DNA of 64,000 bases from Pterois miles (GCA_947000775.1 CAMQGK010000242.1:2631501-2695500); one strand, 5' to 3'; positions 34,690 through 46,190 are shown, counted from the stretch's first letter. Made by a program: numbers and translations. Notes: a model not told the origin generated them from the sequence alone.

Positions 34690-34975
34690 ACTGGTACCAT
34701 GCTTGCAGAAATGCACAATAACACATGGTTAACATTGTGGAATGATTAGTTATGTTTAGGTAACAAAACTACTTGTTTAAGGTTATAAAAAAGATCAGGT
34801 TTGTGTTCAATAATTACACAAAAATGTAACGCAACAATGCATCTAGCGTAATTAAATAAAGACCCTATAACAGCGTGGCATGTATAGTTGACACGCAAAA
34901 AGCCGAAAATGTGTTATTATTACACATGGAAATTTATATTTTATATATTTATTTATATGCCCTCCCAGTTGATCC
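34690..34975 (-). repeat. repeat C copy and an adjoining block
   Basis: 34690-34790 is C in reverse (CAGAAATGCACAATAACACA, TAACAAAACTACTTG). 34855-34975 (ACGCAAAAAGCCGAAAATGTG, TTTATATGCCCTCCC) is similar to 63598-63695 in the same plus-strand order, so it belongs to another repeat or an extension of C. Confidence 0.5.
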
Positions 34976-35715
34976 CAAGTAACATAATTTTCCATACCCT
35001 GTTTCTTACAAAACAAACCCACAATGCAAGAATCTGACCCTGAAGAGGAAGTCACAGATTTTAATCACCAGTCTGGTTGGAAAAACACTACTGACATTGT
35101 GTGCTCAAACATTTCAAGGCTTTTCCAGTAAAGTGATGTGTGATTAATAACATAATAATAATATAATGAACAAAACAACTAAATCATTAGTGCATTGGTG
35201 TAAGAGCTTATTGTTAGTCACTGTTTAATAGTCATTATTAAAAAAAAAAATAAAACCATTAGACTCATTAAAACACTGACTCCAACATCAACCTTCAAAA
35301 TAGCTGGTAGCTACAAGTTAATGATATAAACAAGAACACGATGTTTTTGGTCACAGCTGGTGACTTTTTCTCCTTCAACACACTTTTACTTGTTATCATT
35401 TGGGCAAAAACAGTTAAAAAGTCTTCAGGCTCTTCCACTTAGCTGAAAAATAATGTTCACCCCATCAGTAAGAAAAAGAAAAAGATGGAGACAGCGAGTT
35501 GAACATTCACACAGAGGCAGAAACATTTCAAACACACTGCAACATTGCGTCAACAGAACAACTTCGACAATATTCAAGTGAGAACAACAAGACGGTGCAG
35601 CTCTTCCCACACTGGCCAGCTGGTCTCTGTACCATCCAGGGTTTGTACCATGCACACTCATTTAGCCTTCACCGGCACTGCAGCAGCCTGAATTATACAT
35701 AAACATTAGACAGAC

Positions 35716-35716
<1 letters not shown>

Positions 35717-35760
<44 letters not shown>
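35717..35760 (+). repeat. (GT)n microsatellite
   Basis: About 22 uninterrupted GT units. Confidence 0.97.
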
Positions 35761-35762
<2 letters not shown>

Positions 35763-36654
35763 TGCAGGTCAGTAACACGTGGCTGCAGCGTTTCACTGGT
35801 GCTGCAGTAAACTTCATTACGTCTTGGAGTTACGGCCACCGCCCCGAGGAAACGTTAAAACACCTGTTGAAAGGTTCAGCACTGATAATCAGCATCTCCT
35901 TCTCCTGCGTTGCTCTATTGATTCCCACAGCAGTATTTCACAGGTAGATCAGTGCGCAGACTGAGCTACTGATCAGGACTTGTGGACTTGGCAGGAAGCC
36001 TGAAGCCAGACTCTGTCTTTGAAGGACAGACTCCTAAACGTCAACGTGCTGCCTCCGATTTACACTCAGGGTCCCCTGCACCAACATGGGAAGATTTTCT
36101 TTACAATGTAACACTGATATCCAACCTTAAATAAAGTACTGTACGACTGGTCCTAAATCCCTGTAAGTGGATGTTTTCCGTTTTTGGTAGTGCACAAAAA
36201 CATAAACCAGTGACCACATACTGTAGTTTATGATGATATTTTTGATTATAAACCATGACTGAAAGCAACCGCTTGATATCCTCATTACTTTATAAGATAT
36301 TCTGAAATATTTAGGCCGTAATTTGTGCTACAGTTCGTTTGGACGTAGTATGCCATTTGGCAAAGTTCCACTTATGCATATTTTACAACACTGCTCACTG
36401 TGTAGCAGCAAGAAATTCACACAGATTCAATGATGGTGGCACAGAAATAGATATGAGGTACTATTTAGGTTCTAATGTACCACTCAACCCAGATGATCAG
36501 ACTGTGTAATGGAGTATGGTTCATCATCATTGTCAGACTGATAGACACATCCAGGATATATTATGGAGATAGTCGTGCAGCCCCATCCACTCCCATCACC
36601 ACACGACTCCCCAGTCGACACTGAGGAGTCCTTCAGTAACACCTTCTCATCCCA

Positions 36655-37480
36655 ACTCGTCACACTGACGCTTTGTCAGACTCCTCGGCGTCACTTTTTG
36701 GCCACAGTAGACACATGCTTAATGTTGTGAGTTAAACAAAAATACTTGCTTATGATAAGGCCACAGAACTACTTAATTCGCTGTGAGAAAAAACAACAGA
36801 GTTGGGCTTAAAATCTGTTTGTACAGTCAAAATGTGACTGGATGTTGGAAACATGGGACATGAACACACAGCTGATTGTAAAGTGACACCGCAGTCTCAT
36901 GGCAGATTGTGAAATGGTCATGAAATATTATCTATTTGAGCAAAAGATGGCAGACGGCAACTTAATACAGAAGTTACCTGAAAAATTAATTTAGACTTCT
37001 GGTTTCACACTGGAACAACCAGCGGCCTTCTCGGCGAAATTACAGTGTTTTTGACCCACCCATCCACCTCGACCTCCTCCCTCCAGCGTTCGACGCTCTT
37101 TATATTTCCCGTTTCACAATCACGTGGATGACATACTGTACGAACTGATTTCATGCTGATCTTCATGGGGAAAAAAGTGACATTCCTCTCTATGTACATA
37201 AATAAATACATTAAATTTCTGTGTTCTGCTGTGTGACTTTGAGTTTTCTGTGTTTGTTGGACCCATCCAACCTGTCCTGTGTGTCTCTTTTGCTCTTTAA
37301 TCTACGTCACCACAGCACTTTCCCTGAGCATTTAATACTGACATGGATGGGTTTATTGTAGTTGATGAAAAGCCTAGCCTGTCATACCGACACTGAAGAG
37401 TGCTGTGTACGGTGGTGTCAAACTCCAGCGACCGTGAAAAAGCATTGATATTTGACACACATAGGATAGAAAATGGGCTG
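36655..37480 (-). repeat. repeat B copy split by a repeat A insertion
   Basis: B parts lie at 36655-36900 (GACGCTTTGTCAGACTCCTC, ACATGCTTAATGTTGTGAG, GAGTTGGGCTTAAAA) and 37230-37480 (GTTTGTTGGACCCATCC, TCTACGTCACCACAG, GGATGGGTTTATTGTAGTT). Between them, 36965-37215 is repeat A in the same orientation (TAGACTTCTGGTTTCACAC, TTTGACCCACCCATCCACC, CCCGTTTCACAATCACGTGG). So A inserted into B. Confidence 0.7.
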
Positions 37481-37830
37481 AAAAAGCACAACAGAGGATA
37501 TATTTCTTTTGGCAGCTGAAGAAGTGTAATCTGCCAAAGATAATGATGGTTGCGCTTCTACACTGCCATCATCGAGTCCATCCTCATCTCTGCCACTGCC
37601 AAGGACAAGGGCAGACTGCAGCGTATCATTCACTCTGCTGAGAAGGTGATTGGCTGCAATCTGCTGCCCCTCCAGGACCTGTATGCTTCCAGTACCCTGA
37701 GGCGGGCAGGAAAGACTGTGGCCAACACCTCCCACCCTGGACACAAACTTTTTGAATCACTCTCTTCTGGCAGGAGGCTGAGGTCCATCAGGACCAGAAC
37801 CTCACAGCAGAAATCCAGTTTCACTCATCA
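37474..37830 (+). pseudogene. CR1/L2/Rex-like LINE reverse transcriptase C-terminal relic
   Basis: First frame (37474-37550) reads KAQQRIYFFWQLKKCNLPK. After a frameshift the next gives FYTAIIESILIS, KGRLQRIIHSAEKVIGC, LQDLYASSTLRRAGK and SHPGHKLFESLSSGRR. This is the conserved end of fish LINE reverse transcriptases. A stretch of about ten residues usually found between the two middle pieces is missing. Broken and lacking the catalytic part, it is a 5'-truncated dead copy; the 3' UTR is not identified. Confidence 0.75.
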
Positions 37831-38574
37831 GCAAGGCCCAGGACGCCTCCTGACATGGTCTCTAATCCCCTCCCATAGACACAATGTCCTCACATCTGTC
37901 TATATGGGGTATGTGTCTCTACATAGCACACTTTTTCTTACCTCATATTGTGAATTCTTGCACATTCCTTCAACAATTTTGCACAAAAAGGACAAAACGG
38001 ATGGACAATGAAATGAGTTGTGGTACATGTAATAAAATACACCAAGATCATCAGTCTAGTCAGTCAGATACAGGACAAACTGCCACTGTGCTCGCTCATT
38101 CTCTGTTTATTCTTCCATCTCATTAACTGAGATATTAGATTGCTCGCCACATACCTCATCTCTGCTCTATATTAAAGTCATGGCTCTGACTCAGCTTTGT
38201 CCTGTGGTGTTCAATGTCAGCTACAGTCTCTAATACCAATAACATTTGGTCTGCACTCACATTTACCAATGTACTGCATCTGATCTAATTATCCCTCGTG
38301 GCAGCCTGCAGTGGAAGAGGGAACAGATGGCGATTTACAGTCTAAAGGAGTACAGAGACAGCTCCAGTATGTAGATATTTGTTAAATTATGCCCAGGACT
38401 CCTCCAGACACCTCTGAAGTAGAATCTGGCATCTACCAAATAAAAGATTGGAGGCTGAATGGCTCCGATAGTCTACAGTACAAACTGCAGTAGCAATATA
38501 TGACAAGTCAACCAGATATTAGTGTCTTATGAGCAACCCTAACTATAGGGAGATTATGCACATGAATCAAAAGT

Positions 38575-38640
38575 ATTAAACTACTACATTTACTCAAGCA
38601 TTGTACTATTGTATTTTTGTACACAAAACACATGAAAAGT
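38575..38640 (+). repeat. fragment of the TACTCAAGTA-type repeat
   Basis: CTACATTTACTCAAGCA and TTGTACACAAAACACATGAAA, as in the copy at 33325. Confidence 0.5.
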
Positions 38641-39099
38641 TTGCACCTTTCTTTGATAATTGTTAAAAAAACATTTCAAGGTTCCAACTTCTCAAATGTG
38701 AAGATTTGATGATTTTTCTTTTAGTTATTCTAATAATTTTGATGTATTGACATCATTTCTCACTATTTTCAGAGGTTTTACCTACCAAACAATCAATCGA
38801 TTAATGGAGAAAATAATCAGCAAATGAATCCACAATGAAAATAATGAGTCACTTATAAATTAGTTCAAAATGAGCTCCAGCTCAACCAGCTTCAACAGAA
38901 AAATACTGCTTTTGTGTTAATGCATGAATAATAATAATCTGATGATAGAATACATAATAGTATAACAGTCACAGGAGACATTTTTCTTCATTGAGTACTT
39001 TTACTTTAAATACTTAGATCTGATTTATATAGTATGTCAGCTGTTATTTGGATGAACTGACCTTTGTCCCTCTGCTACATGTTCTTGAACAAGGTGTTG

Positions 39100-39385
39100 A
39101 AACCTCTGAAAGCTGTTTGTCACCATCACTACTCTTCATACTATCAATTCTTCCTTGTACTTCTCCCTTTTTTTCTTCATCATTGTCTTCATAATCACAT
39201 TCTTCATGTCTACTCTTTCATCATCATCTTGTTTTTTTATCCTTCTGTTTTATCGTCTATCATCATCACCATCATCACAAGCATCTTCATCATTTACCCC
39301 GTCTACCACTTCTTCTTCTTCATCATAATCATTATAATCATCATCATATCCTTCATCTGTGTCCATCAGCTTCATCATCTTTATC
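39100..39385 (+). repeat. TTC/ATC triplet-rich low-complexity tract
   Basis: Imperfect runs of TTC, ATC and ATT triplets; this produces the Ile/His/Phe-rich frame seen here, which I do not accept as a gene. Confidence 0.75.
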
Positions 39386-40759
39386 AACTATCACCTCCTT
39401 CCAATAGAGGTGGATTTACAATCAAACATTCATCATTTTAACGTCAGTGATACTAATCATTGCTTTTGCATGCTTCACTGAGAGTTCAGATCTGATATCA
39501 GATAAATCCCATGCTTTGCTCAAGAAAACTTCAACAAGGAAAATGTTTTCCACCACGAGGGTTGAATCTGTAAAGCTGAAGTACTGCTGTACAGCACCTA
39601 CAGCCAGTGCTACTGTTGTTCAGTCCACGCAGAGTGACAGAGCGCCGTGACCACAGCAGAGTCTGACAGTCTCTTGGACCAAGTACCAGTCGTCTGAGGT
39701 GATGACAGGGCCGTGTGATGGATGAGTGTGTGTTTAAGGAGCCAGAGCTCCAGTGGGACCGGCCTTCAGCAAATATCAGTGTGTCACAAACTTAGATGGA
39801 TAGACTGCAGACCTCAGCTTTATCACTGAGCTACTTGTCCCTGAGTTAATAGACCTTTTCAATGCCATTCTGTTGCTAGGGCAACAGCTTTGGTCCAAGT
39901 TTACTTCCTGTCATTAACAAACATTGCAGCAGTAAATACAAAGGCGCCGATATATTTTTATGCTGTCAAGTTTGAAAAGGATTTCTGGATTCTTGACTGA
40001 CTCTGCTGCCATAACGTAGCCTTGAATTCATCAGATCTCTTTTATGGCTGTCCTCTGAACACACATTTTCATAAATGACACTAAAGAGGAAATATGAGCG
40101 GTAGCTTCCCCTCAGCTTCCTCTCATCTCCACTGTCACATACTCCAGCATCTCGTGAATCATAAAGAGTAGTGGGATTTTTTTTTTTGCAGGGAAATGCA
40201 CAACACTAATTAGATTATATTCACAGGTTTATGTTCCTCTCAAGACATCCAGCTCATTGTGAAATATTAAATGCTAATATTCTGTTTGAAATGGGCATTT
40301 AGCACAGAGTCTAGTGTGGAAGAATAGAACACAATTATATAAAGAAATCATTAACATAACGTGATAAATCAAACATTTACCTACATCATCAGACGTTTTT
40401 ACATCAAAACAACGTTTTTCTATTCGGTCCGAGCAAGTCACGAAGTACAATAAGGGGAAACTGGTTTGCCACCATAAACTAAGACATGCACAAAAAACTG
40501 ACAGACACAACACAATATGTCAACTACACAACAGATAACACCACGCAGAAAGAACAACAACAACAATAAGGGACCAGTGAACGCTATAAAGCCATACAAA
40601 GCAGAAAATGCAGAGTGCATACAGTGAATGAATAAATAGTGAAAAGGACACTGTATCAACAATGTGCATATAGTGTGGCACGCAGAGCAACTGACCAAGT
40701 GTATTAAGCGACCCTTTTTTGTGTGGAATAATGAGTATAATAAGCGAGAAAGTCTGCGA

Positions 40760-41125
40760 AGGACAAAAGGTCAAACAAACAAGATTTTCACCTAAGAAAC
40801 TGCTATTGGTCTCCTGTGAGAGTAAACACTTACTTTATGCTCATTACAGAACGCTGTTACCTTTGTTATGTAATGTTACAAGCAAGTTACATTATTATTT
40901 GAACACAAACCGTGATCTATTTTGTAACATTAACCAAATAGTTTTGTTGCCTGAGCTGAACCAATCGTTTCACAGCATTTACCACGTCGCATTGTGTGTT
41001 TCTGCAAGCCTGATATGAGGCTGATGTGAAACAAAGTTTTGTTTCAGAAACGTCGACATTCAAGGTATCCCATGGTTTGCAGAAATGTACAATGGCAAAA
41101 AAAAGGTTTTCTGGCATCATGACAG
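40760..41125 (+). repeat. repeat A-like plus repeat C copy, long
   Basis: TTCACCTAAGAAACTGC, CAAACCGTGATCT, AAATAGTTTTGTTGCCTGA, AATCGTTTCACAGCATTTACC, TTGTGTGTTTCTGCAAGCC, GTCGACATTCAAGGTATCCC and GGTTTGCAGAAATGTACAA. The most complete C copy; it shows A-type sequence running into C through the shared core. Confidence 0.7.
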
Positions 41126-41240
41126 ATTATCAACTGGATGATTAAAAATGAAGGAAAGTCACATGTCCAGCAGGAAGCGACATCCCATCACAAGGAATGG
41201 TAGGCCCGTCTGGTGCTCACAGTCTGGGCAGTCTGGTAAC

Positions 41241-41469
41241 AGGAGAGACTTCAGAGAGCCGGTCCGAAGCACACTGGAGCGCCGATTTAAGGCGGTCAAC
41301 TTTATTTAAAGAGTAACGTTTCAGTGCCAGCTGTGTCTTCATCAGAGTCAACTATTACTGCTACTGTTGACTGATGAAGATGCAGCTGACGTTAGTCTTT
41401 AAATACAGTTTACTGCCTTGAATCCGTCTGCTCCGGCGTGCTTCAGACCTGCTCTCTGAAGTCTCTCCT
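41241..41469. repeat. large palindrome with arms of about 110 bp
   Basis: The left arm 41241-41352 and right arm 41366-41469 are inverted copies. Paired blocks include GGAGAGACTTCAGAGAGC, GAAGCACNCTGGAGC, TTTAAAGA and CTTCATCAG. The loop is about 13 bp. Sequence CTGATGAAGA...GCAGCTG also occurs in known fish short DNA elements. Probably a fold-back or MITE-like insertion; no coding capacity. Confidence 0.85.
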
Positions 41470-42436
41470 ATCCATCACTGCAGTCTGTATCTGTCTCCTC
41501 ATCATTGCACAATGCAGGTATTATTTTTAAAACACAAATTCTGTGATGTCAGGTCGAACTTTAAATTAATCTGAAGCCCTAAAGAAGAAGACACAGGTGT
41601 CATAAAGTTTGCAAGATTTGATTTTTCATGTCCTCCTGTGCGAGGTGATTGACAGGAAGTAGAGCACGACATGAAAACCCTCAACTCCACTCAAGCACAG
41701 TACGTTGAAACCAAACCGAATGAAAGCTTCATGCTGACTTGAATGGATTTCTTTTTGGGGATGAACTAACTGAACAAGTATGAATAACAGAAAATAAGTT
41801 CTTCTGAAGGGAGTGAAACTAAAAGCTCTGCTAGTCGGAGCTCTGCTCTGTGCTACAATCTAGATGATTGGCACAAAATTAACAGTACTTTAACTTTCCA
41901 ATATTCCCTCAAAGTCTGCTCCGTCTGAGCTGAGCTGGTTGGAGTTTCGCTCAAGAAGACGTCAGCTGGTAAAAGCTTGAGGCTGGATTTCCATTCACTG
42001 ACACACAGATAGGATACAACATGCGCTCCCTCTGTGTTTTCTGTCAAGGTGCTCTTCACCAGGCCACACAATGATGCTTATGTTGTGACATTTTATTGTT
42101 CTCCACTCATGAAAAATGAATGCAATTCTTTCCCTCTTCCTCTTCTATTCCCTCTTTATTAAAGAACAGCATAACTCTTACAATCAATGGTCATCTCAAG
42201 CAAAAAGCAAAAACATTTTCTTTTAACAGAATTTGACTTTGTTTACTACCTTTATAATGTTTTTACGTGGCTATTGATGTATTTCCTCTACTTTGACAAT
42301 TTTCCTGCATTAGATCAATGTGCATTTCTTATTAACAGGTTTTTAGCTGTTACAGTATATGTGGACTCTCTACCTTTAACCACAGCCAGTTTATAAACCT
42401 AAGCCATTGTCAATAGCACATCTGTGTTTTAGTCCC

Positions 42437-42555
42437 TGGAAACGGAAACAGCAGGGTTCAGCTTCGGTATCCTGACCGGGGTGGGGTTAATCAAAACTGT
42501 GACCCCTAGTAATCAGTCCATGGTTCGAAAATGTTTTAAACACTTCATTTTTGTC
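42437..42555 (+). repeat. extra copy of the gag-protease junction
   Basis: GAAACAGCAGGGTTCAG, TTCGGTATC, GTGGGGTT, AAAACTGTGACC and CAGTCCATGGTTCGAAAA recur at 43171-43306 in the same order and orientation. This copy keeps an open frame where the second has lost one C. It lies upstream of gag, out of place. Confidence 0.85.
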
Positions 42556-42868
42556 CTCCATGTACCCACTGTAGTTGAACATCCTGGTGTAGAAGTGGGT
42601 CCCATAACTGTTAATTCCCCGGTGGGGGAGCCGGCCAAACAGAATGAATGGCCGACTGTTAGTCATCTCCATTGCACTCCCGCCATCCAGAGTCATGACG
42701 ATGATGTAGCACAATTTACGTTACCACGCTTTGTTCCACACTCTGCCGATTCCCTCTCCTGGTCCGAGGTTAGAGGATAGGTTAAAAGTCTGTTTGGCTC
42801 GTTTTCAGATGGAGAAGGAGGAGAGGGAGCGCGATATCTAACTTCATAGGGAGATAAAGTTAAAAAGG

Positions 42869-43168
42869 TTGAAGGCAGAGACAACTATTAGAGGGAGACA
42901 GTTGGAGCTGAACTGTAACTGTTTTTCTGAGCGTACGGTGGTGTATTTAAATGAAAAGAAAGTGACAACACTGCAGCAGGCCGCCACTCTGGCGGATGAG
43001 TTCGCTTTAACTCATCGAAATGTTTTTCCCAAGCGTGATTCCCTTCACCGTGACGGTCACCAGAAAGTGGGTGAAGCGCAGGCTGTGTGGGAGTGTTTCC
43101 TGGTTCTTCTGGTGAGAAGCAGTGTTTTTACTGAAGAAAACCGGGCCATCTGATTGCAGAGTGCTCTG
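42869..43168 (+). pseudogene. gag remnant (SCAN-like segment and zinc-knuckle half)
   Basis: Shows RTVVYLNEKKVTTLQQAATL and ADEFALTHRNVF, a SCAN-like helical segment of fish Gypsy Gag. A charged Glu/Arg-rich piece precedes it at 42810-42890. Towards 43140-43170 another frame gives PGHLIAEC, half of a CCHC knuckle. A deletion probably joins the N-terminal part to the SCAN segment, so most of Gag is absent. Confidence 0.7.
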
Positions 43169-43170
43169 CT

Positions 43171-43500
43171 TGGAAATGGAAACAGCAGGGTTCAGGTTCG
43201 GTATCTAGACCGCCAAAAGGGGTGGGGTTGATTAAAACTGTGACCCTAGTAATGAGTCCATGGTTCGAAAAACCCCTGATGAATGTTTAAAACCCTTCAT
43301 TTTTGATGGTTTGGTCTCTCTTACAGGAAAGGCAGAGGATCAGCACCTCATTACGGTGCTGCGTGATACAGGTGGCTCCCAGTCTTTCAGTTGTGAGCGC
43401 CATTGAGATGGGTTTTTTACCTGCACCTCTTCATTGTGTACATGTAAAATGTAAATTGATCACTGGTTTCTTCCCAGTAGCGATGCTCCCTTGATGGGAT
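43171..43500 (+). pseudogene. retroviral-type aspartic protease remnant
   Basis: Contains VSLTGKAEDQHLITVLRDTG with the catalytic D-T-G, then GSQSF; a frame change follows and EMGFLPAPLHCVHVKCKL continues the domain. Broken by at least two frameshifts and a stop. Confidence 0.75.
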
Positions 43501-43675
43501 AACTTTTATCATGGGAAATGATATGAACAGGAGGTAGGGTGTACCCAGCTCCAGGAGTGGATGCCCCCATCAAAAGTGGGGGGGGGGAGAAATGAAAAAA
43601 AACCCCCAAAAATTTTGTTTCAAGTGTTGTTCCTAGAGCTTCGGTGTTAGCTAAAGCATCTCTTTCTTCCTCAGG

Positions 43676-43752
43676 ACGATATGAAGCAATGGTTTGACCA
43701 AAAAGCAGTTTTGCGTCAGTTCCAGCCTGGTGATAAGGTGTTCTGTCTCTGA
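43676..43752 (+). pseudogene. integrase C-terminal remnant upstream of reverse transcriptase
   Basis: The frame reads DDMKQWFDQKAVLRQF followed by QPGDKVF and a stop at 43750. This is the K-W-F-D-x-K...PGDKV pattern at the end of Gypsy integrases. The zinc finger and catalytic core are missing. Its place between protease and reverse transcriptase supports the Gmr1 order. Confidence 0.65.
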
Positions 43753-44030
43753 ACGCAGACAGAAAAAGTTAAGTCATGTTAACATGTTAAAATAATATTA
43801 TTCCAGAGAAGCTGCCCTGGGAGAGCAGGTAAAAACTCCGGAGACTGCTGACCCTGATCCAATGCTTCCTTGGTTTGCGTGACATCCATGTGTGATGATG
43901 GTCTGACACTGCCCTCTGATGGTCAACAATGTGGTAGGCTGCCAAGTTCCTGTCTAAGATAGACTCACAATTGTGGTATTGTGGCATAAGCAACATGCAC
44001 ATCGTTGTCCCACTGAAAAAGTAGTCGAAG

Positions 44031-44740
44031 TTGAAAGGTGAGGTAACGCATCTGCTGGAAAATGGCCTAGCTAAGCCAAGCAATAGCCCCTGGAGTTCTC
44101 CATGTTTGCTGGCTCCCAAATCTGATGCTACCCCACGTTTCTGTACTGACTTTCGAAAAGTGAATGCAGTAGCGGTGCCCGACTCATTACCCCACATGGA
44201 AGACTGCATTGATAGCATTGGCTCTGCTGTGTTTATTACTAAGCTGGATCTTTTGAAAGGGTATTGGCAGGTTCCCTTAACCTCCAGAGCATCGGAAATT
44301 TCAGCTTTTGTCACACCTGACCATTTTGCGCAGTACACCGTGAAGGCAGTTGGTATGAGGAATGCACCCGCCCCTTTTCAGCGGCTCATGAATCTTGTAT
44401 TGGGAGATGTGAAGAATTGTAATGTGTATCTTGATGATGTTGTTGTGTACACCGATGTGTGGGAGGAACATATCGATAGCTTGCGCACTGTCTTCCAGCG
44501 ACTTACGACTGCTTCACTCGCGCTAAATCTGGCCAAATGTGAATTTGGTAAGGCCACGGTGACCTACCTTGGGAAACAGGTTGGGCAGGGTCAGGTTCAC
44601 CTGTAGATGTTAAAGTTGCGGCTATTGTAGCCTAGACGTACCACCAGGCATGAACTTAAGCGTTTTCTCGGAATGGCCGGCTATTATAGCTGTTTTTGTA
44701 AAAACTTTTCTGTGGTAGTAGCCCCCCTGACAAAGCTGTG
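44031..44740 (+). pseudogene. Ty3/Gypsy reverse transcriptase remnant
   Basis: An open frame to 44606 has the expected order: PWSSPCLLAPKSD, FCTDFRKVNAV, FITKLDLLKGYWQVPL, GMRNAPAPFQRLMN, YLDDVVVYT (catalytic YLDD) and LAKCEFGKATVTYLGKQVG. After a stop at 44604-44606, another frame gives KRFLGMAGYYSCF and VVAPLTKL to about 44735. Much of the palm and fingers survives, but the frame is closed at both ends. Confidence 0.92.
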
Positions 44741-44799
44741 TAGTCCAGCCACTCCTTTTGTGTGGGATAGAAAGGTGAGCATGCCTTTAAGGCTATAAA

Positions 44800-44990
44800 A
44801 TCTCTGGACTGTGCAGTGCTCCAGTCCTGGCTGCTCCTAACTTCAGTCTCCCCTTCAAGTTGGAAGGAGACGTGAGCGCTGTTGGTGCAGGAGCAGTGTT
44901 ACTGCAGGATGGTGATCATGGTTCGACTCATCCAGTGTGTTTTCCTCTACAAAGTTCAAACGTCACCAGTTGAACTTTTCCACTATTGGA
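44800..44990 (+). pseudogene. RNase H N-terminal remnant
   Basis: Pieces read LAAPNFSLPFKLEGDVSAVG and AGAVLLQDG with HPVCF, the first strand of Gypsy RNase H. Truncated after that. Confidence 0.65.
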
Positions 44991-45069
44991 GGAGACGCTG
45001 GCCATGCTGCTGCTCTCTCTCTCTCTCCAGCTGCCCTTCCTCCTTACCTGCGAGGTGAGTTGTAATCAG

Positions 45070-45395
45070 GCTGAGGCTGCAGAGCAGGAGTCTCTCTCTC
45101 CTTTGCTGTGCTCCAGTCGATGTCGGTGTGGTGTTTGTCGACTTGTGCTGTGACCTGAGTCGTGCTCCTTCAAGCTGGAGGTGTCTTCTTTGTATATCCC
45201 TTTGTTTTTAGTTTAGCTGACCAGCTGTTAGATTACCTCGGCGTGATCCTTTGTGTTGTGAGGAACCAGTTTCCTATTTTCGTTAGTTAAATAAACCTTT
45301 TGTTTGCCCTCACATCAACCTCCGTTTCCCTCAGTTCTGGTACGGTTTTAATTTATTGTTACTTCCTACTTCCTTGACTTAAGTGGGAACGTAAC
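45070..45395 (+). repeat. LTR-like sequence at the 3' end of the Gypsy relic
   Basis: Non-coding sequence with a TTAAATAAACC polyadenylation signal near 45288 and an end GGGAACGTAACA at 45395, a usual ACA end. No matching 5' LTR was found near 42430, so the assignment is tentative. Confidence 0.45.
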
Positions 45396-45509
45396 AGTCC
45401 CATGTGTCGTTATGGTTTTTGTGGTGAAGCAGCAATCATCATATAATCCCTGTTTACAGAATCAAATTTGTTGGTCCTGGTGAAACTACTCAGCAGCTGA
45501 TATCACAAC

Positions 45510-45665
45510 AGCATCCAGCCCGACCTCTTCCCTACACGGCAGTTGTTGCTCTTTATACGTCCAGGTTCACAATAACGTAGATTACATATTAACTGATTCT
45601 GTGAGATAGACATACAGTATATAGTATATTACAGTGTATTACTTTTTGAGGTTAGCTATGAGAAG
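45510..45665 (-). repeat. repeat A fragment
   Basis: CCCGACCTCTTCCCTAC, GTCCAGGTTCACAATAACG, AGTGTATTACTTTTTGAGG and TAGCTATGAGAAG. Confidence 0.55.
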
Positions 45666-45819
45666 AAATATCAACGTGTTGGCCATCAAGTGAAACTGTC
45701 TCTCTGTTGGGATGTTGTTTTTTTTATTGAACATACTCTAATTAATTCTTTTGTCCCGGCCACATTGATTTCTAGCTGGCTAATGCAACAGCGTGTTTGT
45801 GGGCAGCTTCATGTAATGG

Positions 45820-46190
45820 GTCTGCTTTCTATAGAGGACCAGCTAAGACCACGCCATCAGCATACTTAAACCATCTAAAATGTTTCTCATTGATCAGAAA
45901 TCTATTGGTAAAAAGAGAGAATAGCGCAGGGGAACAAAGAGCCTTGTGTAAGTCCGTCTGACATGCTCTCTCTGACAGACCCTCTGTGGGCGGCGGGAAG
46001 GAAACTCTCTGATCCACAGAACTAATCCTGTGTTGATGCTGAGATCAATGAGCTTTTTCAGGAGCATTTGTGTCGTCATTGAGTTAAAAGCTGAGCTAAA
46101 ATCCACAAACAGGACCCTGGCATATCCTTTGGGATGAATAAGATGTCTAGTAACTGTATTAAAGAGTCAGTCCAGCGTTGTCTCTTATAG
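45820..46190 (-). pseudogene. LINE reverse transcriptase palm relic (CR1/L2/Rex-like)
   Basis: One frame gives MDFSSAFNSMTTQMLLKKL and TGLVLWIREF; a second gives SPALFSLFTNRF and FKYADGVVLAGPL. The order and the YADG (for Y/FADD) motif are those of the LINE palm. The active-site second Asp is lost and the frame is shifted, so it is inactive. Confidence 0.75.

Larger units (their letters stand above)
42434..45395 (+). mobile_element. Gmr1-like Ty3/Gypsy LTR retrotransposon relic
   Basis: In one direction the segment carries remains of gag, protease, integrase C-terminus, reverse transcriptase and RNase H, then LTR-like sequence. Integrase before reverse transcriptase is not the normal Ty3/Gypsy order; it is known for the Gmr1 group of deuterostome elements. 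All parts are broken by stops, frameshifts and deletions, and the integrase core is missing, so it is dead. No complete pair of LTRs is visible. The gag-protease junction is present twice (42437-42555 and 43171-43306). Confidence 0.8.

Noticed and set aside
39064..39441. 125-codon Ile/His/Phe-rich frame
   Set aside because: Translation of a TTC/ATC triplet-rich tract; no recognised domain.
43787..44338. 183-codon minus-strand open frame
   Set aside because: Antisense of the Gypsy reverse transcriptase relic.
44920..44940. Box-B-like GGTTCGACTC
   Set aside because: Inside the RNase H relic, without acceptor or anticodon stem; not a tRNA.
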